Below are positions 26,123-35,877 of a stretch of 64,000 nucleotides of DNA, one piece after another (position 1 is the stretch's first letter; each line of letters opens with the position of its first letter). The DNA is from Gemmatimonadota bacterium (GTDB lineage Bacteria > Gemmatimonadota > Gemmatimonadetes > Longimicrobiales > Gaopeijiaceae), in the NCBI GenBank assembly GCA_022825135.1, contig JAJDYN010000029.1:1-64000 (forward strand). The letters are read 5' to 3'. The notes beneath the pieces were generated by a model. That model ran no database searches. It saw only the letters and a list, made by a program, of their open reading frames with translations, and was not told the DNA's origin. Position numbers and translations under genes: made by a program.

Positions 26123-28549
26123 ATGAATGCACTCTCTGGCGCCACGGCCGTCCTGGGCGTCGCCCTGTTGGTCGGCGCAAACGGAAGCGGCTTGTTCACG
26201 GACGCCCCTCCCGCTCCGCCACCTCCCGCGGACTACGCGGCCGCCGTCCCCGACCTCCCCGCCGCCACCCTCACCGAGGTTGTGGCCCGGTACTGCCAGG
26301 TCTGCCACAACGACGCCCTCCTGACCGGCAACATGACCCTGTCGGGCTTCCAGGTGGAAGCGGCCGCGCAGAACGCCGAGACCGCGGAGCGCATGATCCG
26401 CAAGCTGCGTGCCGGCATGATGCCCCCGCCCGGCATGCCCCGTCCCGCCGGCGACACCCTGCTGGCCCTGGTCGAGACGCTTGAGAATACCATAGACGAT
26501 GCCGCTCGCCGCGATCCCAACCCCGGGGGACGCACCTTCCAGCGCCTCAACCGGGCGGAATACGCGCAGTCGGTGAAGGACCTGCTCGGCCTCGACGTCG
26601 ACGCCGGCGAGTACCTTCCCCTGGACACCAAGAGCGCCAACTTCGACAACATCGCCGACGTGCAGATGCTCTCGCCGACGCTGCTGGAGGCGTACCTCAA
26701 CGCGGCCAGCGAGATCAGCCGGCTGGCGATCGGGGACCGCGAGGCCTCGCCGCGCGAGGTGGCCTACAAGGTCGAGAAGCGCGCGTCGCAGCTCGTCCAT
26801 GTGGAAGGCACGCCCTACGGCTCGCGCGGCGGCATCGCCATCAACCATACCTTCCCGGCCGACGGGGAGTACGTGTTCTGGATGCAGTTCCACGGCGTGG
26901 GCGGCAGGGCGGCCGGCGAGAAGATCGAGATCTCCTTCGACGGGGAGCGGGTGGCCCTCCTGGACGTGAACCTGCGCGGCGGGACGGAGAACGAGCAGCA
27001 GGGCCGGGAGATGGTCACCGACCCGATCTTCGTGCGCGCCGGTCCCCGCCAGGTGTCCGCCTCGTTCGTGAGGACCTTCGAGGGGCCGGTGGAGGAAGTG
27101 CGCGCACCGCTCGGACGCGCCGTCAACAGCGGATGGCCCGACCTGGCGCTCACCACGGTGCCGCACCTGCGCGAGTTCGCGGTGCGCGGCCCCAACAACG
27201 TTACGGGCGTATCGGAGACGCCGAGCCGGGAGAAGATCTTCAGCTGCCGCCCGACCTCGCCTGAAGAGGCGCCAGGATGCGCCCGCAGCATTTTCTCGCG
27301 CCTGGCCTCCGAGGCCTACCGGCGGCCCGCCACCGACAGCGACATCGCGGACCTGATGGCTTTCTACGAGATCGGAGCCGAGGAGGGAGGTTTCGAACGC
27401 GGCATTCGCTTCGCGCTTCAGGCGCTCCTGGCCAGCCCCCACTTCGTATTCCGCTTCGAGGAACCGCCCTCGGGCACGCGCGCCGGGGAGCAATACGAGC
27501 TCGATGGCGCCGCGGTCGCCTCGCGGCTGTCCTTCTTCCTCTGGGGCTCTCCCCCGGATGAAGAGCTGATGGAGGCGGCCCGTCGCGGGAGGCTTGACGA
27601 CGAAGATGAACTCGAGCGTCAGGTCCGCCGGATGCTGGCGGATCCCCGCTCCGAAGCACTCTCGACCCGCTTCGCATCGCAGTGGCTGCGCCTGCAGGAC
27701 CTGGACAAGGTGGCGCCGGACATCTACACCTTCCCGTACTTCGATCTGACGCTGTCGGACGCGATGAGGCGCGAGACCGAACTCTTCTTCCAGAATCTGG
27801 TGCAAGAGGACCGCAGCCTGCTCGAAATTCTCACCGCGGACTACACCTTCGCGAACGAGCGGCTCGCCGCCCACTACGGCATTCCCGGCGTCGCCGGCAA
27901 CAGCTTCCGGCGCGTCGCGTATCCGGACGGCCGCCGCAGCGGGCTCCTCGGACAGGGCAGCATCCTGATGCTCACCTCGATGGCGAACCGCACGTCGCCC
28001 GTGTTGCGGGGCAAGTGGGTCATGGAGGTGCTTCTGGACTCTCCGCCTCCGCCGCCTCCGCCCGACGTCCCCGCCCTTGAGGCCACCGAAGGCACGGAGG
28101 AAGGCAAGGTCCTGACCACGCGCGAGCGCATGGAGAAGCACCGCGCCAGCCCGGTGTGCCAGGCCTGTCACCAGTTCATGGATCCCATCGGCCTGGCGCT
28201 GGACAACTTCGACGTGACCGGGGAGTGGCGGGTGCGCGAGTACGGCATGCCGCTCGACACCCGGGGCACCTTCTACGACGGAACAACCGTGGCGAGCCCG
28301 GGCGACCTGCGCGACGTGCTGCTCAAGCGCCCCATCCCGATCGTGCGCGCCTTTGCCAAGAACCTGATGGCGTACGCGCTCGGGCGCCGCGTGATGCATT
28401 ACGACCAGCCTGCGATCCGCGAAATCACGCGCGAGGCGGAGGCCAACGACTACCGGATGTCGTCGTTCATACTGGGCGTGGTCCAGAGCGACGCGTTCTC
28501 CATGAAGCGTACGGATGCGCTCCTCACGGAGGAGACGTCATCCAACTGA
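26123..28549 (+). CDS. Cassette 2: DUF1592-family dihaem cytochrome-like protein
   Basis: The 808-residue product starts at ATG 26123, 7 bases after GGAGG at 26111-26115. It repeats the order of its cassette 1 paralogue: signal anchor (ATAVLGVALLVGANGSGL), proline-rich stretch, haem motif CQVCH at 58-62, and DUF1587 (FQRLNRAEYAQSVKDLLGL). The central beta region follows (YGSRGGIAINHTFPADGEYV), here with a cluster of charged residues, then DUF1595/1592 (ASRLSFFLWGSPPDEELME) and DUF1588 with a hexaproline. The second motif is CQACH and the DUF1585 end carries VMHYDQPAIREITREAE. DUF1552 follows after 31 bases. It heads the tandem six-gene run to 37670. Confidence 0.93.
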   Translation: MNALSGATAVLGVALLVGANGSGLFTDAPPAPPPPADYAAAVPDLPAATLTEVVARYCQVCHNDALLTGNMTLSGFQVEAAAQNAETAERMIRKLRAGMMPPPGMPRPAGDTLLALVETLENTIDDAARRDPNPGGRTFQRLNRAEYAQSVKDLLGLDVDAGEYLPLDTKSANFDNIADVQMLSPTLLEAYLNAASEISRLAIGDREASPREVAYKVEKRASQLVHVEGTPYGSRGGIAINHTFPADGEYVFWMQFHGVGGRAAGEKIEISFDGERVALLDVNLRGGTENEQQGREMVTDPIFVRAGPRQVSASFVRTFEGPVEEVRAPLGRAVNSGWPDLALTTVPHLREFAVRGPNNVTGVSETPSREKIFSCRPTSPEEAPGCARSIFSRLASEAYRRPATDSDIADLMAFYEIGAEEGGFERGIRFALQALLASPHFVFRFEEPPSGTRAGEQYELDGAAVASRLSFFLWGSPPDEELMEAARRGRLDDEDELERQVRRMLADPRSEALSTRFASQWLRLQDLDKVAPDIYTFPYFDLTLSDAMRRETELFFQNLVQEDRSLLEILTADYTFANERLAAHYGIPGVAGNSFRRVAYPDGRRSGLLGQGSILMLTSMANRTSPVLRGKWVMEVLLDSPPPPPPPDVPALEATEGTEEGKVLTTRERMEKHRASPVCQACHQFMDPIGLALDNFDVTGEWRVREYGMPLDTRGTFYDGTTVASPGDLRDVLLKRPIPIVRAFAKNLMAYALGRRVMHYDQPAIREITREAEANDYRMSSFILGVVQSDAFSMKRTDALLTEETSSN

Positions 28550-28580
28550 AGAAGGGCTGAACGTCCTGGGAGGCAAACTG

Positions 28581-30008
28581 ATGAACTTCCTCACCGGCAA
28601 ACACATCCACCGGCGTACTTTCCTGCGCGGGATGGGCGGATCCCTCGCGCTCCCGCTCCTGGACGCCATGGTGCCCGCGGGCGCGGGATGGGCCCGGGCT
28701 TCGGCCAACCTGGAGAAGACCCGCTTCGTGGCCGTCGAGATCGTGCACGGCGCCTCCGGATGCACGGAATGGGGCGCGACCCAGAACCTGTGGTCGCCCG
28801 CGAAGACCGGGCGCGACTTCGACCTGAGCCCCACGGCCATGAAGTCGCTCGCGCCCTTCCAGGACTACCTTACGATCGTCAGCAACACGGACGTGCGCAT
28901 GGCGGACGCCTACACCTCGCCCGAGATCGGCGGCGATCACTTCCGCTCGAGCGCGACCTTCCTCACCCAGGCGCACGCGAAGCAGACCGAGGGATCGGAC
29001 GTCTTCGTGGGAACCTCGATGGACCAGTTGTTCGCGCAACGCTTCGGCCAGGAGACGCCGATTCCGTCGATGCAGCTCTGCATCGAGAACGTGGATCAGG
29101 CGGGCGGATGCGCCTACGGCTACGCCTGTGTGTACACCGACACCCTGAGCTGGGCCTCCCCCACCGAGCCGCTGCCGATGATCCGCGACCCGCGGGTGGC
29201 CTTCGACATGCTCTTCGGAGCGGGCGGAACCCCCGAGGCGCGCGCCGAGCGCCGGCAGGCCAACCGCAGCATCCTGGACTGGATCGCGGGCGAGGTGGCC
29301 GAGCTGAGGATGGTGCTGGCCGGGGAGGACCGGGTGCGGCTGGAGCAGTACCTGGACAACGTGCGGGAGCTCGAGCGCCGCATCCAGATGATCGAGGAGC
29401 AGAACGCGAGCGGCGAAGAACGGGCTCTGCCGGAAGCCCCGGCGGGCGTCCCCGACTCCTTCACCGAGCACTTGCAGCTCATGTTCGATCTGCAGGTGCT
29501 GGCCTTCCAGACCGACATGACCCGGGTCTTCACCCTCAAGCTCTCGCGCGACGCCACCAACCGGGTGTATCCCGAGAGCGGGCTGGATCTGCCGTTCCAC
29601 CCGACCTCGCACCACGGCAACAACCGTGAGGAGATCCTCAAGTTCCAGCAGTTCAACGAGTTCTTCACGGGACAGATGCTGTACCTGCTGGAGAAGATGG
29701 ACGAATCGATGGACGGGGACGCGAGCCTGCTCGACCGCAGCATGGTGCTGTACGGATCGCCCATGGGCGATCCCAACGTCCACAACCACCGGCGGGTGCC
29801 CATGTTCCTCGCCGGCAAGGCCAACGGCCAGCTCGAGGGCAACCTGCACCTGCACGCACCCGACGACACGCCCATGGCCAACGTGATGCTCACCATGCTG
29901 CACAAGCTGGGGCTGGACGATCTGGAGGACTTCGGGGACAGCACCGGCGAATTCGCGCTGACGCTGCCCGCGGTGGCGGCCGCCGACGCAAGCAGCTCGA
30001 GCCGATGA
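28581..30008 (+). CDS. Cassette 2: DUF1552 (HXXSHH) Tat-exported protein
   Basis: The 475-residue product starts at ATG 28581 with GGGAGG at 28568-28573. The Tat signal HIHRRTFLRGMGGSLALP is followed by the family blocks GGDHFRSSATFLTQAHAKQ, EAPAGVPDSFTEH, the signature HPTSHHGNN, and YGSPMGDPNVHNHRRVP. The sequence tracks the cassette 1 copy along its whole length with conservative changes. The NASGEERALPEAPAG loop also occurs in all three copies with small differences. Probably a folded, possibly metal-containing periplasmic protein. Its chemistry is unknown. Confidence 0.92.
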   Translation: MNFLTGKHIHRRTFLRGMGGSLALPLLDAMVPAGAGWARASANLEKTRFVAVEIVHGASGCTEWGATQNLWSPAKTGRDFDLSPTAMKSLAPFQDYLTIVSNTDVRMADAYTSPEIGGDHFRSSATFLTQAHAKQTEGSDVFVGTSMDQLFAQRFGQETPIPSMQLCIENVDQAGGCAYGYACVYTDTLSWASPTEPLPMIRDPRVAFDMLFGAGGTPEARAERRQANRSILDWIAGEVAELRMVLAGEDRVRLEQYLDNVRELERRIQMIEEQNASGEERALPEAPAGVPDSFTEHLQLMFDLQVLAFQTDMTRVFTLKLSRDATNRVYPESGLDLPFHPTSHHGNNREEILKFQQFNEFFTGQMLYLLEKMDESMDGDASLLDRSMVLYGSPMGDPNVHNHRRVPMFLAGKANGQLEGNLHLHAPDDTPMANVMLTMLHKLGLDDLEDFGDSTGEFALTLPAVAAADASSSSR

Positions 30009-30075
30009 GGCGGACGGCAGGGCGATTTGCCGATACTCACGTATTCGAGGACATGACGCGCACACTGGAGAGACG

Positions 30076-31836
30076 ATGAGAGGGATGATGCGCGAAAAGG
30101 GAATGAAGGCGGGAGCAGGGAGAATGGATACCGGAAGGCCGGGGGCGCTTGTGGCCGCCCTGGCTTTGACGCTCCTGGTTTCGGCGGCGACGCCGCCGGA
30201 CTCGCCGGTCGCGGACGCGGCCATGCGCGGCGATCAAGGGTCGGTGCGCGCGCTGCTGCAGCAGGGCGCGGATGTAAACGCCGCCCAGGGCGACGGCATG
30301 ACCGCCCTCCACTGGGCGGCCGACCGCGGCGACCTCGAGATGGCGCGGATGCTCGTCTACGCGGGCGCCGGCCTGGAGGCGGTGACCCGCATGGCGGAGT
30401 ACACGCCCCTGCACCTGGCCAGCCGTGCGGGCCACGGGGCGGTGGTGCGCGCGCTGCTCGAGGCGGGAAGCGACCCGGCGGCACCTACCGGCAGCGGCGG
30501 CGCCACTCCCCTGCACCTGGCGGCCGCCGCGGGTGATGCGGAAGCGGTTGCCGCGCTCATCGAGCACGGCGCCAACGTGGACGCGCGCGAGGAGCGGGCC
30601 GGGCAGACGCCGCTCATCTTCGCCGCGGCGCAAAACCGGGTCGAGGCGATCCGGGCGCTGCTCGCGGGCGGGGCCGACCCGTCGCTCACCACCACGGTGG
30701 TGGACATGGTCGAGCTGGAGGAATCCCTCCGGGGCGGCGAACAGGACCGGGTGCGCCAGCAGATCAACGCGCAACTCGCGGCCAGGGCGGCGCAGGAACA
30801 GAAGGAGAGCGAAGAGGAAGAGAAGCCGGCCGAGGCCCCCAAACCCCTCTCCATGGGGCAGCAGGTGGGGCACATGGGCGGCATGACCGCGCTGTTGCAC
30901 GCGGCGCGTCAGGGTCACGCCGGGGCCGTCGAGGCGCTCCTCGACGCAGGGAGCGACATCGACCAGGTCAGCGCGGACGGGACCACGCCCATCTTCATCG
31001 CCGCCCTGAACGGCCACTACGACCTGGTCCTCGCGCTGCTGGAGCGCGGCGCCGACCCGAACCTGGCCAACCACGCCAACGGGACGCCCCTCTTCGCCAC
31101 CATCAACCAGCAGTGGATCCCGAAGACCGGGTACGCCCAGCCCAACGTTCACCTCCAGCAGAACGCCACCCATATGGAGGTCATGGAGGCGCTCCTGCGG
31201 GCGGGAGCCGACCCGAACGCGCGCCTCTCCAAGCGCCTTTGGTTCACCCAGTACGGCGGGAGCATCCTGAGCGTCAACATGATCGGGGCCACGCCCTTCT
31301 GGCGCGCCTCCTACGCGGCCGATGTCGCCGCGATGCGGCTGCTGGTGGCGTACGGGGCCGACCACCGCGTTCCGACGCAGAGGCCGCCGGCGCGCCGCCG
31401 CATCGCCTGGGACGAGGATCCGGGGGCGGACAAGTCGGGGATTCCCGCAGTACCGGTCGGCGGCCCGGGGATTTATCCCATTCACGCGGCTTCCGGTGTC
31501 GGCTACGGGCAGGGGTTCGCGGCCAACGCCCACCGCCACGCGCCCGACGGCTGGATGCCCGCGATGCGCTACCTGGTGGATGAGTTGGGGGCGGACGTTA
31601 ACGTGCGTGATCACGACGCCTACAACGCGCTGCATCACGCGGCCTCGCGCGGAGACACCGAGATGATCCGCTTCCTGGTGGAGCGCGGCGCGGACGTGAT
31701 GGCGATCAGCCGCATCGGCCAGACGACCGCCGACATGGCCAACGGGCCCTACCAGCGCACCACGCCCTATCCGGATGCGATCGCGCTGCTGGAGTCGTTC
31801 GGTTCCCTGAACAACAACAACTGCCAGTCCTGCTGA
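30076..31836 (+). CDS. Cassette 2: secreted ankyrin-repeat protein with C-terminal CxSC
   Basis: The 586-residue product starts after CTGGAGAG. The N-terminus has an extra 25-residue basic leader before the signal hydrophobic core (ALVAALALTLLVSAATP). The mature start DSPVADAAMRGD is the same as in the paralogues. Ankyrin repeats include GMTALHWAADRGDLEMARML and TPLHLASRAGHGAVVRALL. A Lys/Glu-rich linker (KESEEEEKPAEAPKP) replaces the acidic linker of copy 1. The C-terminal part has YPIHAASGVGYGQGFAA, NAHRHAPDGW, two repeats and the exact end NNNNCQSC. The next gene starts 31 bases on, so this ankyrin gene is likely co-transcribed with cassette 3. Confidence 0.92.
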   Translation: MRGMMREKGMKAGAGRMDTGRPGALVAALALTLLVSAATPPDSPVADAAMRGDQGSVRALLQQGADVNAAQGDGMTALHWAADRGDLEMARMLVYAGAGLEAVTRMAEYTPLHLASRAGHGAVVRALLEAGSDPAAPTGSGGATPLHLAAAAGDAEAVAALIEHGANVDAREERAGQTPLIFAAAQNRVEAIRALLAGGADPSLTTTVVDMVELEESLRGGEQDRVRQQINAQLAARAAQEQKESEEEEKPAEAPKPLSMGQQVGHMGGMTALLHAARQGHAGAVEALLDAGSDIDQVSADGTTPIFIAALNGHYDLVLALLERGADPNLANHANGTPLFATINQQWIPKTGYAQPNVHLQQNATHMEVMEALLRAGADPNARLSKRLWFTQYGGSILSVNMIGATPFWRASYAADVAAMRLLVAYGADHRVPTQRPPARRRIAWDEDPGADKSGIPAVPVGGPGIYPIHAASGVGYGQGFAANAHRHAPDGWMPAMRYLVDELGADVNVRDHDAYNALHHAASRGDTEMIRFLVERGADVMAISRIGQTTADMANGPYQRTTPYPDAIALLESFGSLNNNNCQSC

Positions 31837-31867
31837 AGACGCGGCGGCATCCAACGGGCGAAGCACG

Positions 31868-34357
31868 GTGAAAAACGTCACGACTGTCGGACTGCTGGGC
31901 CTGATATCGGTTGTACTGGGAACCTTCGGGGACCTTGACACGGTCACCGACGCCGGTCCGGGGTCGGGCCGGGCCGTGGTGGACAGAGCCGGCTACGCGC
32001 CGACTTCGGGCTTTTCCCACGCCCCCATCGCGCCGGCCACCCTTACCGCCGTGGTGCAGCGCTACTGCCAGGTATGCCACAACGACGCGCTCCTGACCGG
32101 CAACCTCTCGCTCGCCGGATTCGACGTGGAGCAGGCGCCGTCGCGGCCCGAGACCGCGGAGAAGATGATCCTCAAGCTGCGTGCGGGGATGATGCCGCCC
32201 CCCGGCATGCCCCGGCCCGTGGGCGACACCCTCGTGGCGCTGGTGGAGGAGCTGGAGGCGAGGATGGACGCGGCCGCGCGCGAGGCGCCCAACCCCGGCG
32301 GACGCACCTTCCAGCGGCTCAACCAGGCCGAGTACGCGAGGTCGATCGAGGATCTTCTGAACCTGCGCATCGACGCCGGCGACTATCTGCCGCCCGATAC
32401 CAAGAGCGCGAACTTCGACAACATCTCCGAGGCGCAGCTGCTCTCGCCCACGCTCCTCGACGCATACATGAACGCGGCCAACCAGATCAGCCGCCTGGCC
32501 ATCGGCAACCCCGGCGCCCAGCCTGCCGAGCGGACCTACACGGTCTCCGGCTACGTCTCCCAGAACGAGCGGGTGCCGGGGGCGCCCTACGGCACCCGCG
32601 GCGGCGTGAGCGTCGTCCACCACTTCCCCGCGGACGGCACCTACCAGTTCCGCATCGTCTTCGAGCATACCACCACGGGGGAGGGCTTCTTCGGCCAGAT
32701 CGCCCGCTTCGAGCAGCTCGAGGTCTCGATCAACGGCGAGCGGGTGGCGCTGCTGGACGTGGACCAGTGGATGCACATCTCCGATCCGGAAGGCATCTCC
32801 ATGCGCACCGATCCGGTCTTCGTGCGCGCCGGGCCGCAGCGGGTGACCGCGGCTTTCGTCAAGCGCACCGAGGGACCGGTGGAAGACCTCATGTCACCCC
32901 ACGAATGGTCGCTGGCGGACCGGCACACGGGCATCAGCGGCTACGGGCTGACGCTGCTTCCACACCTTCGGGACCTGGTGATCGGCGGACCCATCGACGC
33001 GTCAGGGGTCTCGGAGACCCCGAGCCGTCAACGGATCTTCACCTGCCGCCCCGAGTCGGCGGAGGAGAGCGAGAGCTGCGCGCGCAGCATCCTGACGGAG
33101 CTTGCCGGCAAGGCATATCGCCGTCCCCTGCTCGAGCGCGACATCGCGCCGCTCATGGCCTTCTACCGCACCGGAGAGGCGGAGGGGGGCTTCGAGGCGG
33201 GCATCGGGACCGCCCTGACGGCCATCCTGGCGAGCCCGCACTTCGTGTTCCGCATGGAGGAGGCGCCGGCCGACATCCAGCCGGGCGAGACGTTCCGGAT
33301 CGGCGACGTGGATCTGGCTTCGCGGCTGTCCTTCTTCCTCTGGGGCACGCCCCCGGACGACGAGCTCATGGCGCTGGCGCGGGAAGGCGCGCTTTCACGG
33401 GACCAGGTCCTGGAAGCGCAAGTGCGGCGCATGCTGGCCGATCCGCGCGCGGCTTCCCTGGGACCCCGGTTCGCGGGCCAGTGGCTGCGGCTGCAGGATC
33501 TGGAGTTGGTGCGTCCGGACCAGTTCTGGTTCCCCGATTACGACCAGCAGCTCGCCGACGCCATGCTGCGTGAAACCGAGCTGTTCTTCAACCATCTGGT
33601 CGAAGCAGACAGAAGCGTCCTCGATCTGTACGACGCCGACTACACCTTCGCGAACGAGCGCCTGGCGCGGCACTACGGCATCCCCGGAGTGCTGGGCAGC
33701 CAGTTCCGGCAGGTGGCGTATCCCGGCTCCGAGCGGCGGGGCGTGCTGGGTCACGGGAGCATCCTCACCCTCACTTCGGTGGCGAACCGGACCTCGCCCG
33801 TGTTGCGCGGCAAGTGGGTCATGGAAGTCCTTCTGGGGACGCCTCCGCCCCCTCCGCCCCCGGGCATCCCGGACCTCGAGGAAACCGAGGACTCGGAGGG
33901 CGGACGCATGCTCACCACCCGGGAGCGCATGGAGAAGCACCGCGCCAACCCGGTCTGCAACGCCTGCCACCAGTTCATGGATCCCATCGGGCTGGCGCTG
34001 GACAACTTCGACGTGACCGGCAGGTGGCGCATCCGCGAGCACGGCATGCCGCTCGACACGAGAGGCACCTTCTACGACGGCAGCACGGTCGAGAGCCCGG
34101 GCGACCTGCGCGAGGCGCTCCTGCGGCGGCCGGAACCGCTCATCCGCACGTTCACCGCGAACCTGATGACCTACGCGCTGGGCCGCAGAACCGAGTACTA
34201 CGATCAGCCCGCCATCCGCGCCATCGTGGCGGAGGCGGCGGAAGATGAATACAGAATGTCGTCCTTCATCGCGGGCGTGGTGAAGAGCGACGCCTTCAGA
34301 TCCAAGAGGGTACCCGAGGCGCTGGCGGAGAGCGCCCCGCAGCCGCCCGAACGGTAG
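31868..34357 (+). CDS. Cassette 3: DUF1592-family dihaem cytochrome-like protein
   Basis: The 829-residue product uses a GTG start at 31868, with only weak ribosome-binding sequence upstream. A hydrophobic N-terminus (VGLLGLISVVLGTFGDL) precedes haem motif CQVCH at 67-71. DUF1587 (FQRLNQAEYARSIEDLLNL) follows, and the central beta region is extended by about 20 residues relative to the other copies (FEHTTTGEGFFGQIARFEQ). DUF1595/1592/1588 blocks end in a hexaproline segment, then the second haem motif CNACH and the DUF1585 end (ALGRRTEYYDQPAIRAI). The three copies differ mainly in this central insert, which might set the partner or substrate. Confidence 0.93.
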   Translation: MKNVTTVGLLGLISVVLGTFGDLDTVTDAGPGSGRAVVDRAGYAPTSGFSHAPIAPATLTAVVQRYCQVCHNDALLTGNLSLAGFDVEQAPSRPETAEKMILKLRAGMMPPPGMPRPVGDTLVALVEELEARMDAAAREAPNPGGRTFQRLNQAEYARSIEDLLNLRIDAGDYLPPDTKSANFDNISEAQLLSPTLLDAYMNAANQISRLAIGNPGAQPAERTYTVSGYVSQNERVPGAPYGTRGGVSVVHHFPADGTYQFRIVFEHTTTGEGFFGQIARFEQLEVSINGERVALLDVDQWMHISDPEGISMRTDPVFVRAGPQRVTAAFVKRTEGPVEDLMSPHEWSLADRHTGISGYGLTLLPHLRDLVIGGPIDASGVSETPSRQRIFTCRPESAEESESCARSILTELAGKAYRRPLLERDIAPLMAFYRTGEAEGGFEAGIGTALTAILASPHFVFRMEEAPADIQPGETFRIGDVDLASRLSFFLWGTPPDDELMALAREGALSRDQVLEAQVRRMLADPRAASLGPRFAGQWLRLQDLELVRPDQFWFPDYDQQLADAMLRETELFFNHLVEADRSVLDLYDADYTFANERLARHYGIPGVLGSQFRQVAYPGSERRGVLGHGSILTLTSVANRTSPVLRGKWVMEVLLGTPPPPPPPGIPDLEETEDSEGGRMLTTRERMEKHRANPVCNACHQFMDPIGLALDNFDVTGRWRIREHGMPLDTRGTFYDGSTVESPGDLREALLRRPEPLIRTFTANLMTYALGRRTEYYDQPAIRAIVAEAAEDEYRMSSFIAGVVKSDAFRSKRVPEALAESAPQPPER

Positions 34358-34443
34358 GCGCGCGGGCGGCCGGAGGGCGGAAGACGCGCCCGGCCGCCCC
34401 GCCCATCCCCGAGCGGCGACGAAACCATCCGAGGAGAGTGGAG

Positions 34444-35877
34444 ATGCACTTCATCACCGGGACACACATTCCCCGCCGTACCTTCCTGCGCGGGGCCGGC
34501 GCGACCGTCGCCCTGCCCTTCCTGGACGCCATGATCCCTGCGGGGAGCGTCTGGTCGCGGCGCGCGGCCGCCGAGCCCGCCACCCGCCTGGTGGCCATCG
34601 AGATGGTGCACGGAGCGGCGGGATGCAACGAGTGGGGCGCCACCCAGTACCTGTGGTCTCCCGAGGCGACCGGCCGCAACTTCGACCTCTCCCCCGGTTC
34701 GCTGCTTCCGCTGGAGCCCTACCGCGACCGTCTCACCATCATCAGCAATACCGACGTGCGGATGGCCGAGGCCAGGATGCCGCACGAGATCGGCGGCGAC
34801 CACTTCCGCTCGAGCGCCGTCTTCCTGACGCAGGCTCATCCCAGGCAGACACGGGGTTCGGACGTGTTCGCCGGCACCTCCATGGACCAGGTGCACGCGC
34901 AGCGCTTCGGGCAGGACACGCCCATCCCGTCGATGCAGCTCTGCATCGAGAACGTGGATCAGTCGGGAGGTTGCGCGTACGGCTACTCGTGCGTCTACAC
35001 CGACACCATCAGCTGGGCCTCGTCCACCGAGCCGCTTCCCATGATCCGCGACCCGCGGGTGGCGTTCGAGATGCTCTTCGGGGCCGGAGGAACGCCGGAG
35101 GAACGCGCGGCGCGCAGGCGCACCGACGGGAGCATTCTGGACTGGATCGCCGGCGAAGTCGCGTATCTCAGACGGGCGCTGGCACAGGACGACCAGCAGC
35201 GCCTCGACCGCTACCTGGAGAACGTCCGCGAGCTGGAGCGCCGGATCGAGGGCATCGAGACTCGCAACACCAGCGGGGAGCCGCGCGAGCTGCCCGAGGC
35301 GCCGGCGGGGGTCCCGGACTCCTTCACCGAACACATGCAGCTCATGTTCGACATCCAGGTGCTCGCCTTCGCGTCCGACGTCACGCGCGTGTTCTCCTTC
35401 AAAACCGGGCGCGATGCGTCTTCGCGGGTCTACACCGAGAGCGGCATCGACAAGGCTTTTCACCCGGCCTCGCACCACGGAGGGAACGAGGAGGCGATTC
35501 TCGACTTCGCCCGCATCAACACCTTCCAGGCGGGGCAGCTTCCGTATCTCCTGCAGAAGCTGGAAGAGACGACGGAGGGCGACGCCACGCTGCTCGACAA
35601 GACCATGGTCATCTACGGTTCGCCGATGGCGGACGGGAACCTGCACAATCACCGCCGCTGCCCGCTCATCGTGCTGGGCGGCGCGAACGGACGCCATGAG
35701 GGCGGGCTGCACCTGAAGGCTCCCGACGGCACCCCCATGGCCAACGTGATGTTGAGCATGCTGCATGCCCTGGGGCACGACGACAGGGACAGCTTCGGAG
35801 ACAGCACGGGCGAGTTCCGGTTGAGCTACCCGGCAATGGCCGCCGAGGCTGCCGGCCGCTCCAACCAGGGCCGCTGA
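34444..35877 (+). CDS. Cassette 3: DUF1552 (HXXSHH) Tat-exported protein
   Basis: The 477-residue product starts at ATG 34444 with GAGGAG at 34431-34436, 7 bases away. A GTG two codons earlier is less well placed. Tat signal HIPRRTFLRGAGATVALP and the signature here read HPASHHGGN, with Thr replaced by Ala and Asn by Gly relative to copies 1 and 2. DHFRSSAVFLTQAHPRQ and YGSPMADGNLHNHRR are also diverged. The same Cys-rich stretch QSGGCAYGYSCVYTD is kept in all three copies. Its stop overlaps the ankyrin start by one base (TGATG), so the last two genes are translationally coupled. Confidence 0.92.
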   Translation: MHFITGTHIPRRTFLRGAGATVALPFLDAMIPAGSVWSRRAAAEPATRLVAIEMVHGAAGCNEWGATQYLWSPEATGRNFDLSPGSLLPLEPYRDRLTIISNTDVRMAEARMPHEIGGDHFRSSAVFLTQAHPRQTRGSDVFAGTSMDQVHAQRFGQDTPIPSMQLCIENVDQSGGCAYGYSCVYTDTISWASSTEPLPMIRDPRVAFEMLFGAGGTPEERAARRRTDGSILDWIAGEVAYLRRALAQDDQQRLDRYLENVRELERRIEGIETRNTSGEPRELPEAPAGVPDSFTEHMQLMFDIQVLAFASDVTRVFSFKTGRDASSRVYTESGIDKAFHPASHHGGNEEAILDFARINTFQAGQLPYLLQKLEETTEGDATLLDKTMVIYGSPMADGNLHNHRRCPLIVLGGANGRHEGGLHLKAPDGTPMANVMLSMLHALGHDDRDSFGDSTGEFRLSYPAMAAEAAGRSNQGR

